A DNA stretch of 64,000 bases, from positions 620,001 through 684,000 of the forward strand of contig NC_014158.1 of NCBI RefSeq assembly GCF_000092225.1, in the 5' to 3' direction. This DNA comes from Tsukamurella paurometabola DSM 20162 (lineage in GTDB: Bacteria; Actinomycetota; Actinomycetes; Mycobacteriales; Mycobacteriaceae). Both the position numbers and the translations under genes were made by a program. Shown here piece after piece: positions 44,958-53,381 of the stretch (within the stretch, counting starts at the first letter, position 1; each line of letters opens with the position of its first letter). Under the pieces are notes generated by a model. That model was given only the letters and a program-made list of their open reading frames with translations. It did no database searches and was not told where the DNA came from.

Positions 44958-45742
44958 CGTGTACCACCTTCGAGACCGACCATCATCTCTGCGATCCGCG
45001 CGGCCGGCATCGACGCGTAGTCGCCTGCCACGCGGCCGTCCGCGATGACCAGGACGCGATCGGCGTACGAGGCGGCGACCGGATCGTGGGTGACCATCAC
45101 GACGGTCTGCCGGTACTCGGCGCAGGCCGACTTGAGGATGCCGAGGACCTCGCGGCTGGTGCGGGAATCGAGCGACCCGGTGGGTTCGTCGGCGAAGATC
45201 ACCTGCGGACGGGCCGCCAGCGCTCGTGCGATCGCGACGCGCTGCTGCTGCCCGCCCGACATCGCGCTCGGGCGTCGGTGCAGGAGACCGGTGATGCCCA
45301 GGGTTTCGGCCAGATAATCGATCCAGCCGGCGTCCTCCGCGGTGACTTTCGCGCCGCGCAGGCGGAAGGGCAACTCGATGTTCTGTCGCGCCGTCATCGA
45401 CTGGACGAGGTTGAAGGCCTGGAAGATGAACCCGGCCCTGGTGCTGCGCAGATCGGCCAACTGATCGTCGGGCATCGCCGTGATCGGGGAGCCCGCCAGG
45501 TGAACCTCACCCTGAGTGGGCCGGTCCAGGCCTGCGGCGAGGTTGAGCAGTGTGGACTTGCCCGAACCCGATGGTCCCATCACCGCGGTGAAACCGCCGG
45601 CGGTGATCGCGAGGTTCACCGAGTCGAGCGCGATGACCGTTGCGTCGCCCGTCCCGTACGACTTGGTGACGCCCGTGAAGGCGACGACGGGAACGGTGCG
45701 CCGGGGCGGTGCGAGCGTGGCGGAGGCGTGGTCGGTATGCAT
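44954..45742 (-). CDS. ABC transporter ATP-binding protein, MacB/LolD type
   Basis: ATPase partner of the FtsX-like permease, 262 residues. Walker A GPSGSGKSTLL, signature MSGGQQQRVAIARAL, Walker B VIFADEPTGSLD, switch His MVTHD. ATG 45742 has GGAG 5 nt upstream; a longer frame from 45817 is less likely. It starts 117 nt after the response regulator stop, on the same strand, so the two-component genes and the ABC genes may be one transcript. Confidence 0.9.
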   Translation of the reverse strand: MHTDHASATLAPPRRTVPVVAFTGVTKSYGTGDATVIALDSVNLAITAGGFTAVMGPSGSGKSTLLNLAAGLDRPTQGEVHLAGSPITAMPDDQLADLRSTRAGFIFQAFNLVQSMTARQNIELPFRLRGAKVTAEDAGWIDYLAETLGITGLLHRRPSAMSGGQQQRVAIARALAARPQVIFADEPTGSLDSRTSREVLGILKSACAEYRQTVVMVTHDPVAASYADRVLVIADGRVAGDYASMPAARIAEMMVGLEGGTR

Positions 45743-45859
45743 GTCTCCATCGTCGGGCGGGAGCAGGCCCGTCACATCCGCCGCACGGACCACCGTCGTA
45801 CTCCGGCAGGAGGACATTGTGCACTCGGTCCGTGGGTGGATTCCCCGAGTTGCGGCCGA

Positions 45860-46498
45860 TCAGACCAGACCGTGACGGTGTGCGTAGACCACCAGTTGAA
45901 CGCGGTCGCGGAGGCCGAGCTTGGTGAGCACGCGGGAGACGTGGGTCTTCACGGTGGTCTCCGCGAGGAACTCCTTCTCGGCGATCTCCGCATTCGACAG
46001 ACCCTCTGCGGCGCGCACGAAGATCTGCTGTTCCCGCTCGGTCAGGCGGCCGAATTCGACAGGTCGATGCGGTGCGGTCGACGGGCGGGGATGAGCGAAC
46101 AAGTGCCGAGCCGCGGAGGCGGCGACCACCATGTTTCCCGCCGCGACATCGCGGATGGCGGCGAGGACGAACTGCGGTTGCGACTCCTTGAGGAGAAAGC
46201 CCGCCGCACCGGCCTCCATGGCACGCGCCACCGCCTCGTCGTGATCGAACGTGGTGAGCATGATGATGGCGGGCGGGTCGGGCTCGGTCATGATCTGGGC
46301 CGTCGCCTCGATCCCATCGATGTTCGGCATCCGCACGTCCATCAGGAGCACCTGCGGGCGCTTGTCCCGGACGAGTGCGCATGCTTCGACGCCGTCTGCG
46401 GCCTCGCCGATGTTCTCCATATCGGCCTGACTGTCGATGAGCATCGACAGCCCGCTGCGGAACATCGCCTGATCATCGACCACCCCCACGCGAATCAT
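45860..46498 (-). CDS. NarL/LuxR-family response regulator
   Basis: DNA-binding response regulator of 212 residues. The receiver domain has Asp9-Asp10, phospho-acceptor Asp54 in LLMDVRMPN, and Lys in FLLKESQ; the C-terminal LuxR helix-turn-helix is LTEREQQIFVRAAEGLSNAEIAEKEF then TVKTHVSRVLTKLGL. The ATG overlaps the kinase stop (ATGA), so it is coupled to its sensor. The ABC-DUF418 genes downstream are the likely targets. Confidence 0.92.
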   Translation of the reverse strand: MIRVGVVDDQAMFRSGLSMLIDSQADMENIGEAADGVEACALVRDKRPQVLLMDVRMPNIDGIEATAQIMTEPDPPAIIMLTTFDHDEAVARAMEAGAAGFLLKESQPQFVLAAIRDVAAGNMVVAASAARHLFAHPRPSTAPHRPVEFGRLTEREQQIFVRAAEGLSNAEIAEKEFLAETTVKTHVSRVLTKLGLRDRVQLVVYAHRHGLV

Positions 46499-47733
46499 GA
46501 CGCCCTCCCGTCGAGCTCGGTGGGCACCGGGTCGGGGATGACCACAGTGGCCGTCCACCAGCCGGATTCGGCATGCGCCTCGATGCTGCCGTGGAGCTCG
46601 GCCAGGAGTTCGTGGAGGCCGACGAGACCGTTCCCGCCGCGTGGGAACTCGGTCGAACCGGGACCGATCGCGTTGTGCACGGTGACCGTCGTCCGTCCGG
46701 CCCCGTATCGGTGGGTGAGCGTGATCGGTTCGGCGGCATCGCCGTGCTTGGCGGCATTGATGAGCAGCTCGGGCAAGACCAGGCTGGCATCGGTGTCGTG
46801 CACCCAATCCGGGAGCGGTGGGGCGAGCGCACCGTCGAACCGGATCACGAGTCCCGAGCCAGTGAGCCGCGCGACGAGCTCGTCGAGATCGCGCACCGCA
46901 TCGTCGCGAGATCGGGTTGCGCTGGTTCCGGTTCGCAACTGTCCCAGAAGGGTTCGCACATCCGCAAGGGCGTCACGGGCAACGTCTCCGATCGTCTCCA
47001 GGGCGGCGCTCGCCCGCGCCGGATCGCTGTCCTGGATGTACCGAGCGCCCTGGGACTGCATGACGATCACGGCGAGCGAGTGCGCGACCACATCGTGCAT
47101 CTCGCGTGCCAGCCGGCTGCGCTCTCGCTCCTGTTCGAGGAGTCGGTCGGCCCAATGCTGTTCCGCGCGTGCCACTCGGAAGGCGGCGGCGGCGGCCCGT
47201 TGCCGCCGGACCAGTCCGATGACGTAGCCCACGAGGCACACCATCGCGGCGGCGAGCGCGCAGAAGCCGATCACACTCCACAGGTCGGTGCGGGCGCGGG
47301 AGAATTCGGGCCAGGACGCCCGGATCGCCCATGCCGCGCCGGTGAGTCCTCCGGCGACGATGCCGACCGCTCCGACGGTGCGCCACAGACGGTCTCGGGA
47401 CGCGCCCAGCATGGAGAAGATCAAGACGTAGCCGATCACCACCGTGCCGATGCCGAAGTACCGGATCGAGGCGAACGCGACGCCGGCGCCGATCGCCAGG
47501 GCAGTCGCCGCACCGGTGCGCGTGGCTCGGATCAGGACCGCGGCGCCGAGGGCCACCACGGCCACCCAATACGCCGACTGCTCCCAGGCAGCCGCCGACG
47601 GATTGCGCGCCATCAGGGTGCCGAGAGCGATCACGACGACGGCCCAGAGCACATCGCGAACGCGGATACCCGCGTCATCCGCCCATCCGAGCGGCGGCCG
47701 TCGCCTCGGCCCGTCGGCTCGTCCCTCGCGCAT
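46495..47733 (-). CDS. Sensor histidine kinase, HisKA_3 type
   Basis: Membrane sensor of 412 residues. About five or six hydrophobic segments occupy residues 27-175 with only short loops, so any signal is probably sensed in or at the membrane. His213 in REMHDVVAHSLAVIV is the phosphorylated residue of the HisKA_3 dimerisation domain. The ATPase domain is present with ELLINAAKHGDA as N-box and GGNGLVGLHELL as G-box. Forms a pair with the response regulator. Intramembrane sensing and an ABC exporter downstream resemble antibiotic-peptide response systems. Confidence 0.9.
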   Translation of the reverse strand: MREGRADGPRRRPPLGWADDAGIRVRDVLWAVVVIALGTLMARNPSAAAWEQSAYWVAVVALGAAVLIRATRTGAATALAIGAGVAFASIRYFGIGTVVIGYVLIFSMLGASRDRLWRTVGAVGIVAGGLTGAAWAIRASWPEFSRARTDLWSVIGFCALAAAMVCLVGYVIGLVRRQRAAAAAFRVARAEQHWADRLLEQERERSRLAREMHDVVAHSLAVIVMQSQGARYIQDSDPARASAALETIGDVARDALADVRTLLGQLRTGTSATRSRDDAVRDLDELVARLTGSGLVIRFDGALAPPLPDWVHDTDASLVLPELLINAAKHGDAAEPITLTHRYGAGRTTVTVHNAIGPGSTEFPRGGNGLVGLHELLAELHGSIEAHAESGWWTATVVIPDPVPTELDGRAS

Positions 47734-47793
47734 CTCACCACAGTATCGGTCGGGTCACCTGCCAGGCGTTCGTGCAGCGGCCGCCCCGGCTGA

Positions 47794-48645
47794 TCAGCGG
47801 TCGGGGGTGACGGTGACGACGGCGCTGTAGGGGATGTCGCCGGGGGCGCGCGGGTCGGGTTGCGGACCCGCCGCCGCCCGTCTGGCCTCCGGTGTATCGA
47901 GCCGGCCGAGTGCCACGGCCGCGGGGAAGATCGGTTCGATCCGTTCGACCGCCCATCCGCGCTTCTCGAAGTACGCGACCCCGTCCGCCGGGAGGAAGCG
48001 CCAGGGGGCGGAGGCGAGCAGGGTGCGATTGCGTTCGGCCACCAGCGTTCCCACGCCCGCGGTACTCAGATCGAAGCTCCAGCGGGTGATCCCCGCGTTC
48101 ACCAGGTCCGCCGACAGCGCGTCCACCTCACCGGGGGAGAGGTACATGATCAGGCCCTCGGCAAGAACCAGGGTCCGGCCGCGGGAGGCGTCGTGGAGCG
48201 TCGTCGTCAGCTCGTCGCGACCCAGGTCGAGTGGAACTCTCCGCAACCGGCATCGCGGCCTCTCGTGCGCGAGGAGTGCTTCCTTCTCGCCGATCAGCTC
48301 CGGCAGGTCGACTTCGACCCACGTCAGGTCGGCCGGGAGTTCGAGCCGATAGGGACGGGCGTCGAGGCCTGCGCCGAGGTTGATCACGGTGTCGAATCCG
48401 TCCGCCACGGAGGCCGTGACGACGCGATCCAGCAGCACCGTCCGGGTGGTCAGGTACCAGCCGTCGCCGTCGGCCGCGGCGGGGGCGGCGGCCGCCATCG
48501 CGGCGATCTCCCGCCCACGCGCACCCGCCAGCCGCTCGGCCAGGTGATCGTTGAACAGGGCGTCGGGTCGCGCGGATTCCTGTGCCCGCTGATGCGCCAC
48601 CCACCGCGCGGTGTCGTCGACGGCTTGGATCTCGATGTCTGTCAT
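47794..48645 (-). CDS. SAM-dependent methyltransferase, LCM (PPM1) family
   Basis: Putative O-methyltransferase of 283 residues, of the leucine-carboxyl-methyltransferase-like group that is expanded in mycobacteria. Motif I region VINLGAGLDARPYRLELP, then VEVDLPELIGEKEALL, and LAEGLIMYLSPGEVDAL are characteristic. Substrate unknown. ATG 48645 has GGAG 6 nt upstream; GTG 48651 is the alternative. Divergent from a TetR gene across two tandem palindromes, so probably repressed by it. Confidence 0.87.
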   Translation of the reverse strand: MTDIEIQAVDDTARWVAHQRAQESARPDALFNDHLAERLAGARGREIAAMAAAAPAAADGDGWYLTTRTVLLDRVVTASVADGFDTVINLGAGLDARPYRLELPADLTWVEVDLPELIGEKEALLAHERPRCRLRRVPLDLGRDELTTTLHDASRGRTLVLAEGLIMYLSPGEVDALSADLVNAGITRWSFDLSTAGVGTLVAERNRTLLASAPWRFLPADGVAYFEKRGWAVERIEPIFPAAVALGRLDTPEARRAAAGPQPDPRAPGDIPYSAVVTVTPDR

Positions 48646-48658
48646 ACCCACTCCAATC

Positions 48659-48691
48659 CTCTATGAACATAGAGTCTCTATAGTTATAGAG
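48659..48691. promoter_or_regulatory. Two tandem 16-bp palindromes, putative TetR operators
   Basis: CTCTATGAACATAGAG (48659-48674) and CTCTATAGTTATAGAG (48676-48691) are each perfect inverted repeats with 7-bp arms and a 2-bp centre, separated by one base (centres 17 bp apart). They lie in the gap between the divergent methyltransferase and TetR genes. The pairing suggests two dimers binding cooperatively and repressing both genes. Confidence 0.75.
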
Positions 48692-48720
48692 GACGGATCG
48701 ATGCGGCGAAAGGCGGGCGG

Positions 48721-49329
48721 GTGGACGAGCGGCGAACGGCGATCTGCGAGGCGGTGCTCGATCTGGCGGCCGACGGCGGCAATCGCGCGGTGACGCACGG
48801 CGCCGTCGACCGGCGGCTCGATCTGCCCAAGGGGTCGACGTCGTACTACTACCGCACCCGGTCCGACCTGCTCAGGGCGGCGATCGGACGGCTCGCCACG
48901 CGTTCGCGCGACGCGTTCGACCGGGCGGCACCGCGCGCCGTCGACCGGGAAACCGCCGCGGATGTGGTGGCCGCGCAGCTCGATCTGTTGCTCGGCGACC
49001 GGCGGCGGGACGCGCTCGCCCGGTATGCGCTCGCGCCCGATGCGGCAGCGGAGGGGCTGGCCGATCTGCTCGCGACGTGCCTGTTCTCGGTACCGCTCGC
49101 CACCGGGCTGTTCACCGAATTGGGCGCGTACCGGCCCGAGGACGCGGCCCACGATCTCATCAGCCTGCTGGAGGGGTTGCTGTTCGACCGGCTGTACGGA
49201 GCCCGTTCACTGGTCGATCGCACGCCGGTGGAGGGCGTCGCCGATCTCCGCCGACCCGTGGCGTGCTGGCTCGCCGCACTGGTCGATTCCCGCCCGCCCG
49301 ACCAGCGCGGACCGTCCCCATTAAGCTGA
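48721..49329 (+). CDS. TetR-family transcriptional regulator
   Basis: Regulator of 202 residues. Helix-turn-helix: [33 protein letters not shown]. The C-terminal domain begins [31 protein letters not shown] 48721 has AAGG about 8 nt upstream; an ATG at 48701 is out of frame. It probably controls the divergent methyltransferase and itself through the twin palindromes. gpmA follows with its own promoter. Confidence 0.88.
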   Translation: MDERRTAICEAVLDLAADGGNRAVTHGAVDRRLDLPKGSTSYYYRTRSDLLRAAIGRLATRSRDAFDRAAPRAVDRETAADVVAAQLDLLLGDRRRDALARYALAPDAAAEGLADLLATCLFSVPLATGLFTELGAYRPEDAAHDLISLLEGLLFDRLYGARSLVDRTPVEGVADLRRPVACWLAALVDSRPPDQRGPSPLS

Positions 49330-49334
49330 TCGGC

Positions 49335-50081
49335 ATGACCTACGGCACCTTGATCCTGCTCCGTCACGGCGAGAGCGAGTGGAACGCGTCCAACCAGTTC
49401 ACCGGCTGGGTCGATGTGGCGCTGACGGAGAAGGGCCGCGGTGAGGCGGCCCGCGGCGGCGAGCTGCTCAAGGCGAAGGGGCTGCTGCCCGATATCGTCT
49501 ACACCTCGCTGCTGCGCCGCGCGATCACCACCGCCAATCTCGCGCTCGACGCCGCCGACCGGCACTGGATCCCCGTGGTCCGGGACTGGCGCCTCAACGA
49601 GCGCCACTACGGCAAGCTCCAGGGCCTGAACAAGGCGCAGACCAAGGAGCAGTTCGGCGATGAGCAGTTCATGCTGTGGCGCCGCAGCTACGACACTCCG
49701 CCGCCCGCGATCGACCCGAACAACGAGTACAGCCAGACCGACGACGTCCGCTATGCCGCGCTGCCGCAGGTGCCGCTCACCGAGTGCCTGCTGGACGTGG
49801 TCAAACGCTTCATCCCGTACTACCAGGCCGTGATCGAACCGCAGGTCGCCGAAGGGAAGACGGTGCTCGTTGCAGCCCACGGCAACTCGTTGCGCGCACT
49901 GGTCAAGCACCTCGACGGCATCTCGGACGCCGACATCGCCGGCCTGAACATCCCTACCGGCATCCCGCTCGCCTACGAGTTCAACGCCGACGGCACCGTC
50001 GCCAACCCGGGCGGCACCTACCTCGATCCCGAGGCCGCCGCTGCGGGCGCCGCCGCGGTCGCGAATCAGGGCGGTAAGTAG
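49335..50081 (+). CDS. gpmA: 2,3-bisphosphoglycerate-dependent phosphoglycerate mutase
   Basis: Glycolytic enzyme interconverting 3- and 2-phosphoglycerate. His11 in [10 protein letters not shown] is the phospho-histidine; the second His is in [15 protein letters not shown]. The insertion regions [21 protein letters not shown] and [11 protein letters not shown] place it in the dPGM group. ATG follows TAAGCT (49322-49327) by 7 nt, overlapping the end of the TetR gene. Ends in a strong terminator. Order gpmA, senX3, regX3 matches M. tuberculosis. Confidence 0.96.
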   Translation: MTYGTLILLRHGESEWNASNQFTGWVDVALTEKGRGEAARGGELLKAKGLLPDIVYTSLLRRAITTANLALDAADRHWIPVVRDWRLNERHYGKLQGLNKAQTKEQFGDEQFMLWRRSYDTPPPAIDPNNEYSQTDDVRYAALPQVPLTECLLDVVKRFIPYYQAVIEPQVAEGKTVLVAAHGNSLRALVKHLDGISDADIAGLNIPTGIPLAYEFNADGTVANPGGTYLDPEAAAAGAAAVANQGGK

Positions 50082-50098
50082 CTCCCTCGAACCACTGC

Positions 50099-50136
50099 GG
50101 GGCGGTACCGGATTTCGGTACCGCCCCTCAGTTTTT
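50099..50136 (+). terminator. Rho-independent terminator after gpmA
   Basis: A perfect 12-bp stem (50099-50110 with 50116-50127, GGGGCGGTACCG and its complement), a 5-base loop, and TTTTT at 50132-50136. It is the clearest intrinsic terminator in the window. Confidence 0.92.
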
Positions 50137-50175
50137 ACACAGCCACGCGGGCCGGGGAAGCGATAGCGTTGATAC

Positions 50176-50472
50176 ATGGCTGACGTGACTGTGACCCACT
50201 CCCCCCAGGAGGAGCGCTACGTGCTCACCGTCGACGGCGAGCTGGCGGGCTACCTCGACTACCTCGATGAGGTGGATGTGCGACTGCTGACCCACACCGT
50301 GGTCGACGAGGCGTACGGCGGCAACGGATACGCCGCGCGGCTGACGAAGGCCGCGCTCGACGACGTCCGCGAGTCGGGCAAACGCGCCCGTGCGGTGTGC
50401 CCTTATGTCGCGAACTACGTCGAGAAGCACCCGGAGTACGCGAGCGTTGTCGAGGTGGCTGCCGAGCGGTAA
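50176..50472 (+). CDS. GNAT-like small protein (YjdJ / NAT_SF_3 type)
   Basis: Compact acetyltransferase-like protein of 98 residues of the YjdJ group. [36 protein letters not shown] contains the acetyl-CoA loop form (Y-G-G-N-G-Y-A), and [18 protein letters not shown] is the conserved C-terminal motif. Family members acetylate unknown small molecules or peptides. ATG follows TAGCGT (50164-50169) by 6 nt. Confidence 0.85.
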   Translation: MADVTVTHSPQEERYVLTVDGELAGYLDYLDEVDVRLLTHTVVDEAYGGNGYAARLTKAALDDVRESGKRARAVCPYVANYVEKHPEYASVVEVAAER

Positions 50473-50528
50473 CCCCCGGTTCACCTGCTGTTCTCGCGAA
50501 ATGCAAAGGCGGCGGGCCTGGGTACACT
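50468..50528 (+). promoter_or_regulatory. senX3 promoter with 11-nt direct repeats (RegX3/Pho-box type)
   Basis: GGTAACC (50468), GTTCACC (50479) and GTTCTCG (50490) are spaced exactly 11 nt apart and resemble the GTTCACC units of PhoP/RegX3 boxes. They end just before the -35 region of a promoter whose -10 is TACACT (50523-50528). Activation of senX3-regX3 by its own regulator under phosphate shortage fits this layout. Confidence 0.6.
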
Positions 50529-50534
50529 ATGCGC

Positions 50535-51722
50535 GTGACTGTGGCCCTCTGCGCGGTGTTCGCCCTCGCGGGCGCGCTGATCGGGTGGCTGGCGCATCGT
50601 GTGCGCGAGCGCGTGACCGCCCCGCCCGTGGCCGCCCCGTCGCGGATGACAGTGGCGCAGTTGCAACGTGAGGTGATTCAGGAGTCGCCCACCGGTCTCG
50701 TGGTGGTCGACCGCTTCCGCGATGTGATCCTGTTCAACCACCGGGCCGCCGAATTCTCCCTCGTGCGCGATCAGCTTCTCGATGACCGCGTCTGGGCGAC
50801 GGTGTGTCGCGTGCTCGAGACCGGGACGCCCGGGACCGTGGAACTGACGGTGACCCGGCGCGCCGACCGCGCGGGGATCGCGGTGCGCTGCCGCGTCGAG
50901 CTGATCGCCGGGAGCGATCCCGACGAACGCTACGCGGTGGTCTACGCCGACGACGACACCGAGAACAAGCGGATGGAGGCCACCCGCCGCGATTTCGTGG
51001 CCAACGTCTCCCACGAACTCAAGACCCCCGTCGGAGCCATCGGGCTCCTCGCCGAGGCGCTGCTGGAATCCGATGACGATCCGGAGGCGGTGCGGCACTT
51101 CGGTTCCCGTGTGCTGTCCGAGTCCACCCGGATGGGCAACATGGTCAACGAACTGATCGCGCTCTCCCGCCTGCAGGGCGCGGAGAAGCTGCCCGACCTC
51201 GGCACCGTCGAGGTCGATGACGTAGTCGGTGAAGCGGTGGCCCGCGCCCAAGTGGCGGCGGAGGCCAACAACATCGCGCTGATCGTGGACGAGCCCTCCG
51301 GGTTGGAGATCCGCGGCGACGACACGCTGCTGTTGACCGCGCTGGCCAACCTCATCTCCAATGCGATCGCGTATTCCCCGCAGGGGACGCAGGTCTCGAT
51401 CAGCCGGCGCAGCCGCGTGATCGACGGCGTCGCCTCGGTCGAGATCGCGGTGACCGACCGCGGGATCGGCATCGCACCCGAAGACCAGGAGCGCGTCTTC
51501 GAGCGCTTCTTCCGCGTCGACAAGGCGCGCTCCCGGATGACGGGCGGTACCGGACTCGGACTCGCCATCGTCAAACACGTCGCCGCCAACCACGGCGGCA
51601 CCATTAAGCTCTGGAGCAAACCGGGCATGGGTTCGACGTTCACGCTGGTGTTGCCGGCGTTGACGGAGGCAGGCACGGCGGGCACGGAACAGGAAGACCA
51701 CAGCGAGGAAGTACTGCGGTGA
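50535..51722 (+). CDS. senX3: Sensor histidine kinase SenX3
   Basis: Phosphate-responsive membrane kinase, partner of RegX3. An N-terminal membrane segment (about residues 3-21), a PAS-like region ([28 protein letters not shown]) and the kinase core with His160 in [10 protein letters not shown]-box [11 protein letters not shown], and [20 protein letters not shown] 50535 is chosen: it gives the VTV start like M. tuberculosis SenX3 and lies 6 nt after TACACT; ATG 50529 would directly abut that -10 hexamer. Overlaps regX3 (GTGA); the MIRU-type spacer repeats of mycobacteria are absent. Confidence 0.95.
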   Translation: MTVALCAVFALAGALIGWLAHRVRERVTAPPVAAPSRMTVAQLQREVIQESPTGLVVVDRFRDVILFNHRAAEFSLVRDQLLDDRVWATVCRVLETGTPGTVELTVTRRADRAGIAVRCRVELIAGSDPDERYAVVYADDDTENKRMEATRRDFVANVSHELKTPVGAIGLLAEALLESDDDPEAVRHFGSRVLSESTRMGNMVNELIALSRLQGAEKLPDLGTVEVDDVVGEAVARAQVAAEANNIALIVDEPSGLEIRGDDTLLLTALANLISNAIAYSPQGTQVSISRRSRVIDGVASVEIAVTDRGIGIAPEDQERVFERFFRVDKARSRMTGGTGLGLAIVKHVAANHGGTIKLWSKPGMGSTFTLVLPALTEAGTAGTEQEDHSEEVLR

Positions 51723-52408
51723 CACACGTACTGATTGTCGAAGACGAGGAGTCGCTGGCCGACCCTCTGGCGTTCCTGCTCCGCAAGGAGGGGTTCGAGA
51801 CCACCGTGGTCACGGACGGCGCCGAAGCTCTCCGGCATTTCGACTCCGCCGGTGCCGATATCGTGCTGCTCGATCTCATGCTCCCGGGCATGAGCGGCAC
51901 CGACGTCTGCAAGCAGTTGCGCGCCCGCTCGTCGGTGCCGGTCATCATGGTGACTGCCCGCGACAGCGAGATCGACAAGGTCGTCGGCCTGGAGCTGGGA
52001 GCGGACGACTACGTCACCAAGCCCTACTCCGCCCGGGAGCTGATCGCCCGGATCCGGGCGGTGCTGCGGCGCGGTGCGGATACCGCCGGCGGCGAGGGCC
52101 TCGACGACGGGGTGCTCGAGGGCGGCCCGGTGCGGATGGACGTCGAGCGGCACGTGGTCACCGTGGCCGGCGAGGCCGTCACCTTGCCGCTCAAGGAGTT
52201 CGACCTGCTCGAGTACCTGCTGCGCAACAGCGGCCGGGTACTCACCCGCGGACAGCTCATCGACCGCGTCTGGGGTGCCGACTACGTGGGCGATACGAAG
52301 ACCCTCGATGTGCACGTCAAACGCCTGCGCAGCAAGATCGAGGCCGATCCGGCCAACCCGAAGCACCTGGTCACCGTTCGCGGACTGGGCTACAAGCTCG
52401 AGCCCTAG
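51719..52408 (+). CDS. regX3: Response regulator RegX3, OmpR family
   Basis: Activates phosphate-starvation genes. Receiver domain with Asp8-Glu9 region VEDEES, phospho-acceptor Asp52 in [12 protein letters not shown], Lys101 in YVTKP; C-terminal winged helix with [31 protein letters not shown] and [17 protein letters not shown] start overlaps senX3 stop. Length 229 is normal. Confidence 0.96.
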   Translation: MTHVLIVEDEESLADPLAFLLRKEGFETTVVTDGAEALRHFDSAGADIVLLDLMLPGMSGTDVCKQLRARSSVPVIMVTARDSEIDKVVGLELGADDYVTKPYSARELIARIRAVLRRGADTAGGEGLDDGVLEGGPVRMDVERHVVTVAGEAVTLPLKEFDLLEYLLRNSGRVLTRGQLIDRVWGADYVGDTKTLDVHVKRLRSKIEADPANPKHLVTVRGLGYKLEP

Positions 52409-52440
52409 CCCCCGACGAACCCAGCCCCCGACGAACCCAG
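52409..52440. repeat. Tandem 16-bp direct repeat after regX3
   Basis: CCCCCGACGAACCCAG occurs twice head-to-tail (52409-52424 and 52425-52440), immediately after the regX3 stop codon and just before a large inverted repeat. Function unknown; it may mark a repetitive intergenic element or slippage duplication. Confidence 0.7.
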
Positions 52441-52442
52441 CC

Positions 52443-52509
52443 CTGACTTAACAGCGTTAGCAGCAGGCGTTTCCCCAGGAAGCCGTCTGGGCTAACGCTG
52501 TTAAGTCGG
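52443..52509. repeat. Large inverted repeat between convergent genes
   Basis: Arms at 52443-52461 and 52491-52509 (19 bases each, one mismatch, core CTTAACAGCGTTAGC) enclose 29 bases with partial further pairing. It lies between regX3 and a convergent gene ending at 52518. No U-run is present, so it may be a bidirectional, possibly Rho-assisted end signal or a REP-like dispersed element. Confidence 0.7.
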
Positions 52510-52517
52510 GGAGGGAG

Positions 52518-53348
52518 TCAGAGCTCGACGTACTTCATGTCGTAGCTCTGCCGCTCGGTGGCGGCGACGGTGGCCGGATGCACGGCGACGAGGCGGTCCT
52601 GACGGGCCTCGCACTCGCGGGCCAGCGCCGCGTACGCCGCCTCGCCCAAGAGCTCGGTGAGCTCCGGTGCGTAGCTCTGCCACACCTGCTGCGCGCCGAT
52701 GTGCGCCTCCGGTGAACCGCTGCAGTACCACTGCAGGTCGAGTCCGCCGGCACCCCAACCGCGCCGGTCGTACTCGCCGATCGTGGTCTTGAGGATCTGC
52801 TCACCGTCGGGCCGCTCCACCCATTCCTGTGTGCGGCGCACCGGAAGCTGCCAGCACACATCGGGTTTCACCGTGAGCGGCTCGACCCCGGTGCGCAACG
52901 CCATCGCGTGCAGGGAACAGCCCTCGCCGCCCGGGAAGCCCGGTCGATTGAGGAAGATGCAGGCACCGTCGACGCGGCGGGTGCGCAGCGCCGGCTCGTC
53001 TTCGAGCTCGTCCTCTTCGAGGTACCCCTTCTTTCCGAGCCCCTTCTTCCGGAACTGCCAATCGGCATCCGTGAGCATGGCGACCGCCTTCTTCAAACGC
53101 TTGCGGTCGTCGGAATCGGAGAGGAAAGCGCCGTGGCTGCAGCAGCCGTCGTTCTCGCGGCCCGGTTCGATGCCGTGGCACGCGGGCGTGCCGAAGACGC
53201 ACGTCCAGTGCGACAGCAGCCATGTCAGATCGGCGACGATGAGGTGCTCGGAATTCTCCGGATCGGTGAACTCGAGCCATTCGCGCGGAAAGTCGAGGGG
53301 GACTTCCGGCACTGGAGTGCGCACACCCGGCATGGGAAGGTCGGTCAC
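52518..53348 (-). CDS. DUF3109-like cysteine-rich protein (Rv0495c-like)
   Basis: Protein of 276 residues, function unknown. Conserved cysteines occur in [41 protein letters not shown] and DVCWQLP, suggesting a bound metal or iron-sulfur centre as in the YkgJ/DUF3109 group. It lies between regX3 and ppx on the opposite strand, as Rv0495c does. GTG 53348 is 7 nt after TACCGT (53361-53356), leaderless, and shares a short divergent region with ppx. Confidence 0.8.
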   Translation of the reverse strand: MTDLPMPGVRTPVPEVPLDFPREWLEFTDPENSEHLIVADLTWLLSHWTCVFGTPACHGIEPGRENDGCCSHGAFLSDSDDRKRLKKAVAMLTDADWQFRKKGLGKKGYLEEDELEDEPALRTRRVDGACIFLNRPGFPGGEGCSLHAMALRTGVEPLTVKPDVCWQLPVRRTQEWVERPDGEQILKTTIGEYDRRGWGAGGLDLQWYCSGSPEAHIGAQQVWQSYAPELTELLGEAAYAALARECEARQDRLVAVHPATVAATERQSYDMKYVEL

Positions 53349-53381
53349 GGACTCCACGGTAGTCCGGTCTAGATTGGCACT

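Noticed and set aside
51700-51740. MIRU-type repeat between senX3 and regX3
   Set aside because: The genes overlap by 4 nt, so there is no spacer.
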